Below, in pieces: positions 26,204 to 34,823 of a stretch of DNA of 64,000 bases; positions within the stretch are counted from its first letter, which is position 1; each line of letters begins with the position of its first letter. A program made the translations under genes and the position numbers. The notes below the pieces were generated by a model. It searched no databases. It had not been told where the DNA came from and saw nothing but the letters and a program-made list of their open reading frames with translations. The DNA is from CAYSSG01 sp964433635 (GTDB taxonomy: Bacteria; Atribacterota; Phoenicimicrobiia; Phoenicimicrobiales; Stramentimicrobiaceae), in NCBI GenBank assembly GCA_964433635.1, contig CAYSSG010000007.1, positions 1 to 64,000 of the forward strand, written 5' to 3'.

Positions 26204-27592
26204 ATGAAAAAAGTTATGCCACCTTACCGAATTAAAGTCGTAGAGCCTATTAAGTGGAATACTCGAGAAGAAAGGGAAAAAATCATAAAAGAGGCTGATT
26301 ATTGCACCGGATTTTTAAAAGCAGAAGATATTCCTATCAACTTAGAGACAGACAGTGGTACTTCAGCAATGAGCCAAGATCAATGGGCAGGAATGATGCA
26401 GGGAGATGAATCCTATTTCTGCTGTAAAAATTGGTATCATCTGGAAAAGGCAGTCCAAGATTTTACTGGTTATAAATATGTGTTAGCCGCACATCAGGGA
26501 AGAGCAGCAGAGAACATCGTATGTTCATGCTTAATTAACGAACCAGGTGGATATACACCTGCAAATGCACATTTTGGTACAACCGAAGTACATGCCAGAA
26601 GATTGGGTATAGAGCCAATTAATCTATATCCGGAAGAAGCTCTTGATACCCAAATCAATAGACCATTTAAAGGGAATATCGATTTAGATAAACTAGAAGA
26701 TATGATTAAGAAAAGAGGAGCTAAGAATATCCCTTTCTTGAACATGGTTCTTACAAATAATTTCACCGGTGGTCAACCTGTTTCGATGGCTAATTTAAAA
26801 GAAGCTAGCAAAATAGCACGGAAGAATGGTATCAAGGTTGTCATTGATTCGGCCAGAGTAGCAGAAAATGCCTACTTTATTAAACATAGAGAGACCGGAT
26901 ATGAGAATAAATCGATTCGGGAGATTTGTCGTGAAATTTATACTTATGGGGATATCATGCACATGAGCTCTAAAAAAGGTGCCCTTGTTAACATGGGTGG
27001 ACTCATAGCAACAAACGATAAAGATCTCTATGAAAGAATGAGTGCCATGTTAATCCAATTTGAAGGTTACATTACTTACGGGGGATTATCCGGAAGGGAC
27101 TTAGAAGCTTTAGCTATTGGATTGAATGAAGGTTTGGAATATGATTATTTACATCACCGTATTTCACAAGTAAAACTGTTTGGTGATCTACTTAGAGAAA
27201 AGGGAGTACCTTTTTACGAGCCAGCTGGTGGACATGGCATTTATGTTGACGGATTAAAAACTTACCCCCATATTCCTAAAGAAGAATTTGCAGCCCAAGC
27301 ACTATCTGTTCAGACTTATATTGAATCAGGAGTAATGGGTATAGAAAATCCTTCCAGCCTTGGATGGAGCAGAACGGATCCTGAAACAGGCAAGTTAACC
27401 TCTCCACCCTTTGAATTAGTTCGATACGCTGTTCCTCGAAGAGTCTATACGGATAGCCAGATAGAATATGCAGCAGAGGGAATCAAAGAAGCCATGGATT
27501 TAGGAGAAAAAGTGAAAGGGTTTAGAATCAAATGGGTACCAAAGAATGAATTCTTGAGGATATTCCAATATCGGTTAGAACGTCTAAGCTAA
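26204..27592 (+). CDS. Tryptophanase/tyrosine phenol-lyase family enzyme 1 (atypical pocket)
   Basis: A 462-residue fold-type I PLP beta-eliminating lyase. Start is ATG 26204 behind AAAGGAGAG. Family features: PYRIKVVEPI at the N-terminus, DSGTSAMS, AHQGRAAEN, TNNFTGGQPVSMANL, the PLP lysine Lys258 in MSSKKGA and the carboxylate-binding Arg in VPRRVYT. At the position of the TPL Thr124/Trpase Asp, in the FxTT loop, it has Gly125; at the position of Trpase His463/TPL Phe448 it has Ile453. It therefore carries neither diagnostic set and may split a different beta-substituted amino acid into pyruvate, ammonia and a leaving group. It is flanked by ridA and the TRAP importer. Confidence 0.9.
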   Translation: MKKVMPPYRIKVVEPIKWNTREEREKIIKEADYCTGFLKAEDIPINLETDSGTSAMSQDQWAGMMQGDESYFCCKNWYHLEKAVQDFTGYKYVLAAHQGRAAENIVCSCLINEPGGYTPANAHFGTTEVHARRLGIEPINLYPEEALDTQINRPFKGNIDLDKLEDMIKKRGAKNIPFLNMVLTNNFTGGQPVSMANLKEASKIARKNGIKVVIDSARVAENAYFIKHRETGYENKSIREICREIYTYGDIMHMSSKKGALVNMGGLIATNDKDLYERMSAMLIQFEGYITYGGLSGRDLEALAIGLNEGLEYDYLHHRISQVKLFGDLLREKGVPFYEPAGGHGIYVDGLKTYPHIPKEEFAAQALSVQTYIESGVMGIENPSSLGWSRTDPETGKLTSPPFELVRYAVPRRVYTDSQIEYAAEGIKEAMDLGEKVKGFRIKWVPKNEFLRIFQYRLERLS

Positions 27593-27702
27593 AAATAAGA
27601 ATCAGCTTGTTAATTTTTTTCTATCTAAATCTAAATTAAAAAGGAGGTAAATTTTTTCTAAAGAACTTAGAAATGATTATTTTAAAAAGGAGGAAAAATA
27701 TA

Positions 27703-28701
27703 ATGAGTGGAAAATTGATTAAAACAGGTTCAGTAATTTTAATTCTAGTATTACTTTTATCTCTTTCAGCTTTTGCCCAACAAAAGTGGAGAATCGGTAC
27801 CCTTGTTCCTGATTTTGTACCTCTTGGTGCAGGAATGGTTGAATTTGCCAGATTAGTTGAGGAAAGAACAGATGGTCAAATCACAATGGATTGCTATCCT
27901 GTTCAACAACTGGGTTTCTGGATGGATGAATTTGATAATATCAGCAAGGGTTCACAGGAAATGGGATTTTTACCACCCAGTCCAAGGTATAATCAATTCT
28001 CAGCAATCTATATGGACTTTGTAGTGACCAACTGGGAAGACTTTGAAGAATTCTATGGGCGAGATGGATTCTTGTTTAAGTATATTGAAAAAGGTTGCGA
28101 ACAATTAGGTGTAAAACTACTTGGGTTTATGAATATTGGCTTTGAAGGTTATTCTGGAATGAAAGGCCCTGTAGTCTATCCCGAAGACATTACTAAACTT
28201 AAGATTAAGACCCGTGTTGGTTATCCTACCAGTGTTGTGTATTATGAAAGCCTGGGACCGGTTGTTTCCATCGATATGGGTGAAGTATTCACTGCATTAC
28301 AATTAGGTACTATTGATTGCCAGGCGAACCAGGCTGTAGAAACAGTTTATACCCAGTTTCATGATGTAACAAAATACTTTACCGATACTAATTCCATGCC
28401 AGCTTTTGCTGCGATACTCATAAACCAGCGTTTGTTCAATAAGCTTTCACCTGAAATCCAGGAAGTCATTCAAAAAACTGCAGACGAGATTGTGGAAAAG
28501 GTGAATAGAGAATCCAAAGAAAAAGAAGAAGAGTATTATCAAAAATTTGAAGAAGAGGGTGTTGTTGTCACCAGGTTAACTTCTGAACAAAGAGAAGCAT
28601 GGATCGAATTGGCTAAAAAACCGGGTGGTATGTGGGATAAAGCGAGGGAGACCCTTGGTGATGAACCTATAGATTTTCTATTAGAAAATTTAGGAAATTA
28701 A
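27703..28701 (+). CDS. dctP: TRAP transporter substrate-binding protein, DctP family
   Basis: 332 residues with a Sec signal peptide (MSGKLIKTGSVILILVLLLSLSAFA). The mature part has the DctP fold with WRIGTLVPDF at its start, the LKIKTRVGYPTSV segment carrying the carboxylate-binding Arg, and MGEVFTALQLGTIDCQANQ. It binds an organic or amino acid outside the membrane and delivers it to the Q/M subunits encoded next. ATG 27703 has AAAGGAGGA in front; an in-frame ATG at 27673 lies before that site. The gap before it contains a second, unused AAGGAGG. Ligand presumably the lyase substrate. Confidence 0.92.
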   Translation: MSGKLIKTGSVILILVLLLSLSAFAQQKWRIGTLVPDFVPLGAGMVEFARLVEERTDGQITMDCYPVQQLGFWMDEFDNISKGSQEMGFLPPSPRYNQFSAIYMDFVVTNWEDFEEFYGRDGFLFKYIEKGCEQLGVKLLGFMNIGFEGYSGMKGPVVYPEDITKLKIKTRVGYPTSVVYYESLGPVVSIDMGEVFTALQLGTIDCQANQAVETVYTQFHDVTKYFTDTNSMPAFAAILINQRLFNKLSPEIQEVIQKTADEIVEKVNRESKEKEEEYYQKFEEEGVVVTRLTSEQREAWIELAKKPGGMWDKARETLGDEPIDFLLENLGN

Positions 28702-28732
28702 GATAATAAAAAAAACCTGCGTGGAGGTTAGG

Positions 28733-29272
28733 ATGATAAGAAGTAATTCTAATAAGAGCCAATCCGGGATCCAGCTACTACTAAAGGTAATTCAAGTAAT
28801 TGAAGATTATGGTTCTTTTTTAGCCTTTATGGTCATGATTGTTCTAGTGAACCTTGCTATTTTTTTAAGAATAACGGTTAATTTTGAAAGTTCATCATGG
28901 GAAGAAATTGCTCGGTTTTCTTCTATCTGGATGTATATGCTGGCAATTGCTGTTGCCTCTCAAGAAGATTCCCACCTCCGCGCCGGTTTTTTAGACAATT
29001 ACATTCATTCTGAAAAGAATAAATATTTATTAGAAGTAATTTTTAAAGTTATCATGGCCATTTGTATTTTCATTTTTATCTGGTGGTCTTATGAACAGAT
29101 TAACTGGATTTTTGGAACAAAACAAAAGTCTTTGGTGTTAATGATTGACATGTGGGTAGTGTACCTTTCCTTTGTAGTGGGGGGTATTTTTGCCCTGATT
29201 CACACGATTTATTATCTGTATTATTATATGCAGAAATATCGGCAATCTCTGAAGGGGTTACAAGATGAATAG
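28733..29272 (+). CDS. dctQ: TRAP transporter small membrane subunit, DctQ family
   Basis: 179 residues with four predicted TM helices and the WEEIARFSSIWMYMLA motif of DctQ near the second helix. It forms the membrane complex with DctM. GTGGAGG before ATG 28733 sets the start. It overlaps the dctM start by 8 nt, indicating translational coupling. Confidence 0.9.
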   Translation: MIRSNSNKSQSGIQLLLKVIQVIEDYGSFLAFMVMIVLVNLAIFLRITVNFESSSWEEIARFSSIWMYMLAIAVASQEDSHLRAGFLDNYIHSEKNKYLLEVIFKVIMAICIFIFIWWSYEQINWIFGTKQKSLVLMIDMWVVYLSFVVGGIFALIHTIYYLYYYMQKYRQSLKGLQDE

Positions 29273-30563
29273 TTTAATGATCATGGGTTTTTTCATAGTA
29301 TTACTGATATTCCTTATCTTTATCGGTTTACCGCTGTTCGCCTGTTTTGCTATTACCTGTTTTGGGATGATTTATGCATTTAATTTAGGTACCAGCTTTA
29401 CTATTCCTGCTATCTTTGTGAATTTAAATTCCTTTACCCTGATGGCGATTCCATTCTTTGTTATTTCTGGAGGCTTGATGGCTGAGAGTGGTATGTCAAA
29501 AATGATTGTAAACTTTATGAATTCCATGATCGGAAAAATAAAAGGTGGACTTGGATTTGTCCTGATTATATCATGCGGTTTTTTCGGGGCAATCACGGGC
29601 TCTTCGGGTGCAGCAATAAGTGCTATTGGAACAGCAATCTTACCGGAAATGGACCAATATGGATATCCTAGAAATTATTCAACTGCCTTGCTTGCCTGTT
29701 CAGGTTTATTGGGACAATTGATACCACCCAGTATTCCTCTTATTTTATTTGGAATGATTACCGGAACTTCTGTTGCTGCATGCTGGTTAAGTACGGTAAT
29801 TCCAGGGATCATGCTCATCATTATCTACGGTATCATCAATTATGTGCAATGTAAAAATCATTTTCAGATAAAGGATATAGAGGGTTTTTCATTTGGTAAA
29901 CTAATGGTCTCTGTCAAGAAAGGCGGATTTTCTTTGTTATTCCCTGTTATTGTGTTAGGTGGAATATATAGTGGATTATTTACACCTACGGAAGGAGGGG
30001 CAGTAGGAGTTGCCTATGCGATACTCGTAGGATTTATCATCTACCGATCATTAAATCTGAAGAAATTTTTCTCTGTTGTCAAAGATACCATCAGTATCAC
30101 AGGCTGTATCTATTTTATTATTATGTTCATTTTGATTATCAGTCGTATTTTTACCTTAGAGAGATTACCTATGATGTTGGCTGAAGCAATCATGAGATTA
30201 TCTTCAAACAGGGTTATTATATTACTTCTAATTAACATCATGTTATTAATTATTGGAATGCTGATGGACGATATCAGTTCTATGTTAATCTGTGCTCCTC
30301 TGTTATTTCCTTTGTTTCAACAACTAGGAGTTACTCCAATACAGATGGCTGCAATCTTAGCTATCAATCAAGGGACTGGAATGCTAACACCACCAGTTGC
30401 AACAAATTTATTTATGGCTTCCAGAGTGGGAAAGGTCCCGGTGGCAAGTTTTATTAGATACACAATGATTTATCTGATATTCGGGAATATACCCGTACTT
30501 CTATTGGTAACATTTATCCCCCAGCTATCAATCTGGTTGCCAAAAGTAATTTTGTATAGATAG
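29265..30563 (+). CDS. dctM: TRAP transporter large membrane subunit, DctM family
   Basis: 432 residues, a 12-TM sodium-coupled permease of the ion transporter superfamily. GITGSSGAAISAIG-like (ITGSSGAA, near 105-113), GLLGQLIPPSIPL and the late GTGMLTPPVATNLF are conserved pore segments. It completes the P-Q-M set; start overlaps dctQ by 8 nt (ATGAATAG). Confidence 0.93.
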   Translation: MNSLMIMGFFIVLLIFLIFIGLPLFACFAITCFGMIYAFNLGTSFTIPAIFVNLNSFTLMAIPFFVISGGLMAESGMSKMIVNFMNSMIGKIKGGLGFVLIISCGFFGAITGSSGAAISAIGTAILPEMDQYGYPRNYSTALLACSGLLGQLIPPSIPLILFGMITGTSVAACWLSTVIPGIMLIIIYGIINYVQCKNHFQIKDIEGFSFGKLMVSVKKGGFSLLFPVIVLGGIYSGLFTPTEGGAVGVAYAILVGFIIYRSLNLKKFFSVVKDTISITGCIYFIIMFILIISRIFTLERLPMMLAEAIMRLSSNRVIILLLINIMLLIIGMLMDDISSMLICAPLLFPLFQQLGVTPIQMAAILAINQGTGMLTPPVATNLFMASRVGKVPVASFIRYTMIYLIFGNIPVLLLVTFIPQLSIWLPKVILYR

Positions 30564-30622
30564 TTTTTAATCTAATTATTTTTAATATACTAATTCGTTG
30601 TAGAGATTCGGTGTAAAGAACA

Positions 30623-31432
30623 ATGGCTAAATTCAGGCAAATATGGAATGCCCAAAAGGGTCATCCTGTTTTAAAAGAGATAAAGAATAATGAAGATTGG
30701 GGTTTTGACTTTGGAGAAGCTATTGGCATGCTCGCTTTTGGTCAATGGTTTCCCGCCATTCGATATGGACATCCCTGTTATGTTGGAACCTTTAATTTTC
30801 CCATACGTTTAAAGTTCATTCAGAACCCTCTGCCTTCCAAAAGTTCAACATTTGATGAGATAAGGAGTTCAAAAGGATGGAATTTAAAAGAATGGGTAAG
30901 ATCTGCCCGGGAATTAGAAAATGAAGGAGTCAAAGCGATTGTTACAGGATGTGGAATCACAGGGACCATGCAAAGAGATCTGGCAGAAGCAGTCAACATT
31001 CCTGTCTTCAGCTCAACGATACAATTTATCCCCCAGCTTCATTGTTCGTTGAAAAGAGATCAAAAAATTGGCATTTTAACAGCTAGCTCAAAATTACTTA
31101 CTCGATGGGATAATATGTTATTTCAGGCCTGTGATGTTGATCCTGCTATTCCTGTTGTTATCGAAGGAATGACGGAAAGCGATTATTGTGATATTTGGTG
31201 GTCACAATTAGAGAAAGATTACAGTCCTTCGAAAGTTGAAAAGGCATTATTAATGGTTACTGAAAAATTGTTGAAAAATAATCCGGATATAGGAGCAATT
31301 ATCTATGAATGTACTGAAATGCCTTTATATACCGGGATCATTAGAGAGAAAATTGGAATTCCTCTTTTTGATGCCAATAATATGATAGAGTTTGTACATC
31401 AATTTGTATCAACGAAAAAATTCGATCTATAA
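30623..31432 (+). CDS. Aspartate/glutamate/hydantoin racemase-family protein
   Basis: 269 residues. The two-cysteine acid-base pair of cofactor-independent racemases is present: Cys110 in TGCGITG and Cys230 in YECTEMP. The spacing and duplicated alpha/beta fold fit the Asp/Glu racemase superfamily. Located between the TRAP genes and the second lyase, it may interconvert D and L forms of the imported amino acid before beta-elimination, which agrees with a DauR-like regulator at the head of the cluster. Substrate not determinable from sequence; some superfamily members are isomerases or decarboxylases. Confidence 0.8.
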   Translation: MAKFRQIWNAQKGHPVLKEIKNNEDWGFDFGEAIGMLAFGQWFPAIRYGHPCYVGTFNFPIRLKFIQNPLPSKSSTFDEIRSSKGWNLKEWVRSARELENEGVKAIVTGCGITGTMQRDLAEAVNIPVFSSTIQFIPQLHCSLKRDQKIGILTASSKLLTRWDNMLFQACDVDPAIPVVIEGMTESDYCDIWWSQLEKDYSPSKVEKALLMVTEKLLKNNPDIGAIIYECTEMPLYTGIIREKIGIPLFDANNMIEFVHQFVSTKKFDL

Positions 31433-31454
31433 AAATATATTCAGGAGGATTAAA

Positions 31455-32810
31455 ATGAGTAAAGAAAGAGTCATAGCAGAGCCTTATAGAATTAAAACAG
31501 TGGAACCAATCAAACTCATTCCAAGGGATGAGCGAGAAAAAAGGATCAAAGAAGCTCATTATAATATTTTTAATTTGAAGGCTGAAGACGTTTATATTGA
31601 TCTTTTAACGGATAGTGGTACTTCAGCAATGAGTCATCGTCAGTGGGGTGCCATTATGATGGGAGATGAATCGTATGCCGGAGCAAGAAGCTATTTTAAT
31701 TTTGTGAATGCAGTTAAAGATATCATGGGTTTTGAATATGTTATACCTACTCATCAGGGAAGGCCAGCGGAAAGTTTTCTTTTTAGAACATTAATCAAAA
31801 AAGGTGATGTTATTCCCTTTAATATGCCCTTCGATTCAACCGGAGCCCATGTACTCGATAAAGGTGGTTCTTTTGTTGAATGTGTTGAAGACATTGCTTA
31901 TCAACCAACTAAAGAAGCCCCCTTTAAGGGTAACATTGATCTCCAAAAGTTAGAGAAAGTGATTAAGCAAGAGGGAAGGGAAAAAATTCCCTTTGTAATG
32001 GTAACGATTACAAATAATACTGGAGGCGGGCAGCCGGTATCAATGAAAAATATCAGGGAAGTTCGCAAGTTGACCCAGCAATATAATATTCCCGTATTTT
32101 TTGATGCGGCCCGCTGTGTAGAAAATGCTTACTTTATTCAGCAGAGAGAGCCGGGTTATCAACAAAAAACCGTCGCTGAGATTGTAAAAGAACAGTTCAG
32201 TTATGCCGATGGTTGTACGATGAGTGCAAAGAAAGATCCTCTGGTTAACATGGGTGGATTTATCGGTTTACATCAAAACGATCTGTATTTAAAAATATTA
32301 CCCCATATTATTTTGAATGAAGGGTTTGTGACCTATGGCGGATTATCTGGCCGGGATTTAGAAGCATTAGCCCAGGGTTTACGTGAAATGGTTGATGATG
32401 ATTATATTGCCAATCGGGTACGTCAGGTTCAATATCTAGGTGATCAATTACATGAAATTGGGGTCCCCATAGTGAGACCAGTAGGCGGCCATGCTGTTTT
32501 CATTGATGCGAAAGCTTTTTTACCTCATATTCCGATTGATCAATTCCCTTCTGAATCACTGGCAGCTGCAATCTATATTGAAGCAGGTGTTAGAGGAATT
32601 GGTCTAGGAAAGTTGGCCTTTGGTGAAGAATCCCAAATGGAGCTGCTTCGTCTGGCGATTCCACGTAGAGTATATACTGACCGTCATATGGATGTGGTGG
32701 TAGAAGGATTCAGAAAAATAATAAAGCAAAAAGATAAGGTTAGAGGAATCAAAATTGTTTCTGCGCCAGAAATTTTAAAACATTTTCTTTGCCAGTTAGA
32801 TTTAATTTGA
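31455..32810 (+). CDS. Tryptophanase/tyrosine phenol-lyase family enzyme 2 (tryptophanase-like residues)
   Basis: A 451-residue paralogue of the lyase at 26.2 kb. ATG 31455 follows GGAGG at 31443-31447. PLP Lys260 lies in MSAKKDP; THQGRPAES, TNNTGGGQPVSM and IPRRVYT are conserved. It has Asp127 in the FDST loop and His443 in LKHF, which correspond to the tryptophan indole-lyase pair (Asp and His463 in E. coli TnaA), though its overall sequence reads closer to tyrosine phenol-lyases (SYADGCTMS, YGGLSGRDLEALAQGL). Tryptophan or a related amino acid to indole, pyruvate and ammonia is a reasonable guess. No tnaC-like leader with a Trp codon was seen. Last gene of the cluster, followed by a terminator-like hairpin. 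Confidence 0.9.
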   Translation: MSKERVIAEPYRIKTVEPIKLIPRDEREKRIKEAHYNIFNLKAEDVYIDLLTDSGTSAMSHRQWGAIMMGDESYAGARSYFNFVNAVKDIMGFEYVIPTHQGRPAESFLFRTLIKKGDVIPFNMPFDSTGAHVLDKGGSFVECVEDIAYQPTKEAPFKGNIDLQKLEKVIKQEGREKIPFVMVTITNNTGGGQPVSMKNIREVRKLTQQYNIPVFFDAARCVENAYFIQQREPGYQQKTVAEIVKEQFSYADGCTMSAKKDPLVNMGGFIGLHQNDLYLKILPHIILNEGFVTYGGLSGRDLEALAQGLREMVDDDYIANRVRQVQYLGDQLHEIGVPIVRPVGGHAVFIDAKAFLPHIPIDQFPSESLAAAIYIEAGVRGIGLGKLAFGEESQMELLRLAIPRRVYTDRHMDVVVEGFRKIIKQKDKVRGIKIVSAPEILKHFLCQLDLI

Positions 32811-32894
32811 TAAAGTTTGAGCTTCTTGGTTCCAGAGTTATTTAATAAAAATGAACTGAGAATTGTTTCTGACAGTGTAGGTTGTTATAAAAAT

Positions 32895-32934
32895 GGGGAC
32901 AGCTCCAAAAATGGGGCTTGTCCCCCTTTTTTTT
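32895..32934 (+). terminator. Terminator-like hairpin (REP-related GGGGACA/TGTCCCC)
   Basis: GGGGACA (32895-32901) pairs with TGTCCCC (32919-32925), followed by C and eight T residues. It lies 85 bp after the lyase gene and probably ends the amino-acid cluster transcript. The arm sequence resembles the REP-like repeat at 20.98 kb, so a mobile palindrome may have been co-opted. Confidence 0.6.
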
Positions 32935-32943
32935 ACGAATCAA

Positions 32944-33057
32944 TGGCTAACAGTAAAAGTAGATAAAGTTGCTTCAGTTGCTTTACTCCATCACAATGGT
33001 CAAAAAGTTTTGATTGCGATGCATAGACAATCAAGTGTAGAATACTTATTGTTATAG
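32944..33057 (+). pseudogene. NUDIX hydrolase N-terminal remnant
   Basis: A frame without a start codon reads VDKVASVALLHHNGQKVLIA then MHRQSS, matching the first two strands of NUDIX proteins (xxVAVIIxxxGKVLLxxR), and ends at TAG 33055 before the NUDIX box. It is therefore a fragment, not a functional gene. Confidence 0.4.
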
Positions 33058-33171
33058 CAAATTGTTCCCGAGAAAGGAATTATCATAGTCAGATTAAAAA
33101 TAGAATCATCATTTGTATGTTTCAGGGCAACGTACTGATACATAGATTAACTGTCACCAAATAGGAAAAAT

Positions 33172-33675
33172 ATGAAAAAGTTAATTCTATTAAACGGAAC
33201 AATGGGGGCTGGAAAAACAGCTATCAGCCAGGAACTTCTTCAATTGCTGCAGCCGGGTGTCTTTTTAGATGGAGACTGGTGCTGGAATATGATCCCGTTT
33301 ATTGTCAATGAGGAAACCAGGCAGATGGTTCTGAAAAACATCTGCTTTATGCTCAACAGTTTCATCAATTGTTCAGAATATAAATACATCCTATTCTGCT
33401 GGGTAATGCATCAGGAAAAGATTATCAGTGAAATCCTTGAACATCTGAATTTAGAAAACACTAACACATACATCTTTACCTTAACGCTGACAGAAGCAGC
33501 CTTGACAAAAAGATTAATGAAGGATGTTGCACGGCATCAAAGGACGCTTGATGTCCTGGAAAGAAGCATCAAGAGAATTGGATTATATAAAAACATGGAT
33601 ACATCGAAAATCGATGTTAGCGATATTACCCCTTTTCAAGCAGCTAAGAAAATAGCAGAATTAGTTAGCAAATGA
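33172..33675 (+). CDS. P-loop kinase-like protein
   Basis: 167 residues with an N-terminal Walker A motif (LLNGTMGAGKTAIS, Lys at about 15), FLDGDW soon after, and a lid-like region with KRLMKDVARHQR, as in shikimate/gluconate/nucleotide kinase-type folds (AAA_33 group). Substrate unknown. It is 24 bp ahead of a metallophosphoesterase and could form a phosphorylation/dephosphorylation pair with it, but this is only context. Confidence 0.7.
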   Translation: MKKLILLNGTMGAGKTAISQELLQLLQPGVFLDGDWCWNMIPFIVNEETRQMVLKNICFMLNSFINCSEYKYILFCWVMHQEKIISEILEHLNLENTNTYIFTLTLTEAALTKRLMKDVARHQRTLDVLERSIKRIGLYKNMDTSKIDVSDITPFQAAKKIAELVSK

Positions 33676-33699
33676 ATTATTTAAAGAGGGAGCCTGCCA

Positions 33700-34500
33700 A
33701 TGAATCTTAAACTGGGAATGATTAGTGATCTGCATGCCAGAAAAAATAAATGGTTTATGCAACGTAAGCTAATTCAACAAATAATGGAATTCTTTATCAG
33801 CAGGCAAGTGGATGCAGTGATAGATTTAGGTGACCGTATAGATGGAACTTCATGTTTAGAAGACGAGGAATTAACAATGATGATTCGTCAAGAACTCGAA
33901 AACTTTAATATGAAAGTTTTTTATCTTTACGGAAACCATGATCTTTTCTATGTCAATAAAAGCATGTTGAATGGTATTTTAAAAAAGAAGAATTCATATG
34001 AAATCGCTAAATTAAAGGATTTTCTTTTGCTGATTTTGGATTCTAATGATGGTCAATCGGCTTATGTATCCAAAAAACAAATTGACTGGATGTGTAAGAT
34101 ATTGATAGAAAACCATTCTCCAGTTTTAATTTTTTCACATCACCCTATTTTTGCCATTGACATTTCCGAACATGCCTATTTTTCTCTTCATCCGAATGAG
34201 GCCATCGTAAATAATTTTCATGAAGTACAAAGCTGTATCTTAAGAAATCCTAAGGTTATAGGTGTATTTCAAGGACATATTCATCAATTGATAAAAGAAT
34301 CTATTTCCGGCAAAATATTCGGTATAAATCCTCCATTACATGATAGTCAGGATATAAATTTCCCTGAAGGAGGAATAGCAGTTACGGATATTCACTTTCC
34401 CGGTACCTTCAAAGTTTCATATTTTCGAGTTACAGAGAAAAGAGATGTGTACCGTTTTACAGAAATGGAAGACCTGGAATTTCAATTGGAATGTAATTGA
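33700..34500 (+). CDS. Calcineurin-like metallophosphoesterase
   Basis: 266 residues. The metal-binding motifs occur in order: DLH (10-12), GDR, GNHD, SHHP and GHIH. This is the classical two-metal phosphoesterase set seen in cyclic nucleotide phosphodiesterases and related enzymes. No signal peptide. GAGGGAG precedes the ATG. The substrate could be a phosphodiester or phosphomonoester. It comes before an ABC importer with an AfuA/PhnS-like binding protein, though a promoter-like element separates them. Confidence 0.88.
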   Translation: MNLKLGMISDLHARKNKWFMQRKLIQQIMEFFISRQVDAVIDLGDRIDGTSCLEDEELTMMIRQELENFNMKVFYLYGNHDLFYVNKSMLNGILKKKNSYEIAKLKDFLLLILDSNDGQSAYVSKKQIDWMCKILIENHSPVLIFSHHPIFAIDISEHAYFSLHPNEAIVNNFHEVQSCILRNPKVIGVFQGHIHQLIKESISGKIFGINPPLHDSQDINFPEGGIAVTDIHFPGTFKVSYFRVTEKRDVYRFTEMEDLEFQLECN

Positions 34501-34531
34501 TAATTATATTTACATGCTAATTATTTTTTTA

Positions 34532-34540
34532 TGCTATAAT
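34532..34540 (+). promoter_or_regulatory. Extended -10 promoter element
   Basis: TGcTATAAT (34532-34540) is a consensus extended -10. TTTACA lies 20 nt upstream of the hexamer, too far for an ideal -35. It probably serves the ABC operon starting at 34824, giving a leader of about 275 nt. Confidence 0.5.
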
Positions 34541-34544
34541 TTTA

Positions 34545-34685
34545 ATGAAATTAGATGTAATTAATCGTACAGTCGCAATTGAAACATCTATTTTGCCAAA
34601 AAATATTTTAGCAACAGGTGTCGCATATCAAGACCAATATCTTTTTTCTAAAAGGATGAATTCTGCTGTTCCGGGGGATTCTTAA
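34545..34685 (+). CDS. Possible 46-codon ORF in the ABC operon leader
   Basis: An ATG at 34545, almost at the predicted transcription start, opens a frame to TAA 34683. There is no ribosome binding site and no recognised family (contains NILATGVAYQDQYLF). It would need leaderless translation. The remaining leader to 34823 has nothing else recognisable. Confidence 0.15.
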   Translation: MKLDVINRTVAIETSILPKNILATGVAYQDQYLFSKRMNSAVPGDS

Positions 34686-34823
34686 TTTACTTGCTGAAAG
34701 GTTTTTTATAAACCAATTTATTCCATATGAGAAAAGATATGAGAAAAGAAGGGAGTGGTAAGAGAAAAATATAATAAAAGGAATAGAAATTAAGAATTTA
34801 TTAAAATGGATGGAGGTTATGAT

